From: Ophiothrix spiculata
Taxonomy: Eukaryota; Echinodermata; Ophiuroidea; Amphilepidida; Ophiotrichidae
DNA: 20,135 nt
Direction: 5' to 3' (one strand)
Assembly: GCA_000969725.1 (NCBI GenBank)
Contig: JXSR01S073467.1
The notes beneath the pieces are model-generated. The model worked only from the letters and a program-made list of their open reading frames with translations, had not been told where the DNA came from and did no database searches. Made by a program: the position numbers and the translations under genes. Below are positions 18,485-20,135 of this stretch, piece by piece. The first letter of the stretch is position 1. Each line of letters begins with the position of its first letter.

Positions 18485-18511
18485 GAGTTGTTCATCGCGA
18501 ATTAACAACTC
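18485..18511. repeat. Hairpin GAGTTGTT/AACAACTC
   Basis: A perfect 8-bp stem with an 11-base loop containing CATCGCG. GAGTTGTTG occurs again near 18887. It lies at the edge of a CpG-richer patch. Confidence 0.6.
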
Positions 18512-18870
18512 AGCATCCGATGTGTCTGCGTATTTTTATCGCGCGAGGGTGGTTTTTTTCAACAACGAAAATCTTCTTGAAAAACGTATGAATTAAATTT
18601 TAAATGTTTAAAGGTAGGCCTACTCATCTTTTAAAAATATTTAGCTTATCTGAAGCAAAGTGCTAATTTGTGAATCTTATGCTTTGATGTTATCAATTTC
18701 TCCAAGCACCAGGCTTTTTCACGCTTTTTAAGTGCTCGACACGCTATGATCAGTGCGTCAACTTTATAATACTGCCTAAACGCACTTCTGTAAACGCCCT
18801 GCCCTGCGTAAGGCGCTAATTTGAATATCAACTGTGGATTCATCAAGAATCAACAACGGTACGCTCCTGT
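18512..18870. other. CpG-richer patch with a short unassigned minus-strand frame
   Basis: CpG dinucleotides are clearly denser here than in neighbouring DNA (TATCGCGCGAGG, CACGCTTTTTAAG, CTCGACACGC, CTGCGTAAGGCGC). On the minus strand an acceptor-like tract TGTATCTCTTTATACAG|GAGCG ends at 18868, followed by an ATG at 18843 opening 65 codons to a stop at 18646 (MNPQLIFKLAPYAGQ, later a basic RALKKREKAWCLEK). I do not recognise it; no clear donor or partner exon was found. It could be a first exon, a decayed gene fragment or chance. Confidence 0.2.
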
Positions 18871-19143
18871 ATAAAGAGATACAGTGAGTTGTTGAAATTG
18901 TCATCAATACTCCCTCGTTTTATGTCCCCAAGTTTTCAGTTACTTTTTCTTGTCTATATTCCAACAAATGCTAACCGCCTCAGATCACTCTTTTCTGGAC
19001 ATCTGTGGTGTCCTTCTTACACATGAATTAAGAATAATCATAGAAGCTGTGTTCTCTTTATACTTTTGAACCCAAAATGTAATAATAGAAAACAAAGAAT
19101 CTGGGGCACGTTTTCATTATATCTGATCTAAATCAGGATGGTG

Positions 19144-19225
19144 AAACTTTGGATCTAGAACACAATGAACTTCTCATCTTCATATACATACATCATGAAA
19201 CTTTACTAAACTTTGGATTTAGAAC
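19144..19225. repeat. 18-bp direct repeat at 64-bp spacing
   Basis: AAACTTTGGATCTAGAAC (19144-19161) and AAACTTTGGATTTAGAAC (19208-19225) differ at one base. The sequence between them is unrelated, apart from GAAACTTTACT just before the second copy. It may be a diverged tandem duplication. Confidence 0.75.
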
Positions 19226-20135
19226 TCTTATACTTTATGAATCATGTATAACAGCTTGATAATAGCACAATCCATCAGGCCTACTTCTAGATAATATAAC
19301 ATATCCTCATCAAATTCCTCTATACATGCGTTATTATACAACAAAACATCTTTATCAAAACAGAATTTGTGTCTTCTAAAACTAGGCCAGGAATAGGCTA
19401 CCTACTTTCATCAATCTCTTAAAATATTTGAGACCTTTATTCCTGACTAAATTGAGATTGACAAAGCAAGTTTCATGTACAACACCCACTGGCTGTGCAT
19501 GGGTTGGTTAGGAGCGATGTCCATACACCATTATATATCTGAAAAGAGGAATTTCTAATTTTATCAAATCTTAATCATTGAGCCAATAATAAAAGCTGAC
19601 TTACATGTATTCATATAGTATTCATGCAATATTTGTGGCTTTTGAGGTAATGAAGTGGAAAAGGATTTGGAAATGAACTGAATGGAAAGTCATTAAAGAA
19701 GGCAATTGAATTTCCAGTAGAATGGTAGGCCTCGAAATGACTTGATGTCTTTGATTATTAACATACTAGTGAATTCGACAAAAATGATGCAGTAAAATGC
19801 AAACCATTCAACACTAAGTACTTCAATAGCAAACTTGATTCAATTTGGATGAATCATTTTGATTTCAGTCTAAGATGATCGTTTACACATGAAAGCAGGA
19901 GCAGGTATGTGATTTCAAGTCTACTAATTTATTATAAATTTATGTACATGGATTGGAATAAGAACACATAACATGATCTTTAAAGATTTTATCAAACACT
20001 TTTTTTCTTTACTTGTAAAACTATTAAAGAAATGTGGTTGAATGTCAATTTTTTGCTGACGGATAAAACTAAGACAAACATTAAACTTTGTGCTACTGAC
20101 ATAATTTTTGGATATTCAAAAGGTAATAGATTAAA
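19226..20135. other. AT-rich non-coding stretch
   Basis: No gene or transposon ends recognised. A well-formed acceptor/donor pair brackets 36 bases (TTGATTTCAG|19869 to 19904|GTATGT, plus strand), but the enclosed bases contain stops in all three frames. Confidence 0.5.

Noticed and set aside
19869..19904. 36-base segment with good acceptor and donor (possible microexon)
   Set aside because: Stop codons occur in all three frames; without transcript data it cannot be told from chance.
1..20135. Bacterial-type systems, CRISPR arrays, operons or phage genes
   Set aside because: No regularly spaced repeats, no long ORFs with ribosome-binding sites and no gene clusters; composition and repeat content are those of a eukaryotic genome.

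Overview
This window looks like AT-rich, non-coding metazoan DNA, most likely from a marine invertebrate. I lean towards a deuterostome such as an echinoderm or hemichordate, but a mollusc or cnidarian is not excluded. The reasons are the lack of any long open reading frame (the longest ATG-to-stop ORF is 106 codons and hydrophobic by AT bias), the absence of bacterial-style gene packing, good eukaryotic splice-site-like sequences, and a dense population of short non-autonomous DNA transposons with a tRNA-derived SINE and a LINE-type tail. I recognise no complete protein gene, no intact RNA gene, no CRISPR array and no operon. The window is best read as an intron or intergenic stretch.

Layout. 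1-554: unannotated AT-rich DNA. 563-902: a 340-bp MITE with perfect 17-bp terminal inverted repeats (TIRs) and a perfect 8-bp target-site duplication (TSD). 2286-2511: a 226-bp MITE with perfect 25-bp TIRs and a TTA duplication. 3625-4046: a 422-bp MITE with imperfect TIRs and TA flanks; a shorter relative lies 12.6 kb away at 16225-16422. 4049-9240: about 5 kb without recognisable genes or repeats, including a patch at 5981-6790 rich in homeodomain- and POU-type motifs that could be regulatory. 9308-9338: a lone mariner-like terminus. 10246-10359, minus strand: the best candidate for a real coding exon, 38 codons ending at a near-consensus splice donor; the protein is not recognised. 11966-12090: a pyrimidine microsatellite followed by a C-rich/G-rich block. 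12560-12828: probable 3' tail of a non-LTR retrotransposon.

13441-15220 is the most layered part. It holds a cluster of small hairpins, a degenerate inverted repeat at 13576-13880 split by a 196-bp hAT-type element (13621-13816, 8-bp duplication with one mismatch), a TGACCT-rich stretch, a possible 96-bp miniature element, and a 377-bp PIF/Harbinger-like element whose core looks protein-coding. 16938-17048 is a tRNA-Met-like SINE on the minus strand, next to a pair of short diverged repeats. From 17170 to the end I see only small direct repeats, a short hairpin and a CpG-richer patch near 18480-18870.

There is no evidence of genes working together here. The biology visible is successive transposon invasion: at least six cut-and-paste insertions with readable ends, none encoding a transposase, so all must have been mobilised by enzymes encoded elsewhere. 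I found no convincing new biological system. The items most worth checking are the candidate exon at 10246-10359, the coding-like core of the element at 14844-15220, the hAT nested in an inverted repeat, and the two-copy MITE family.
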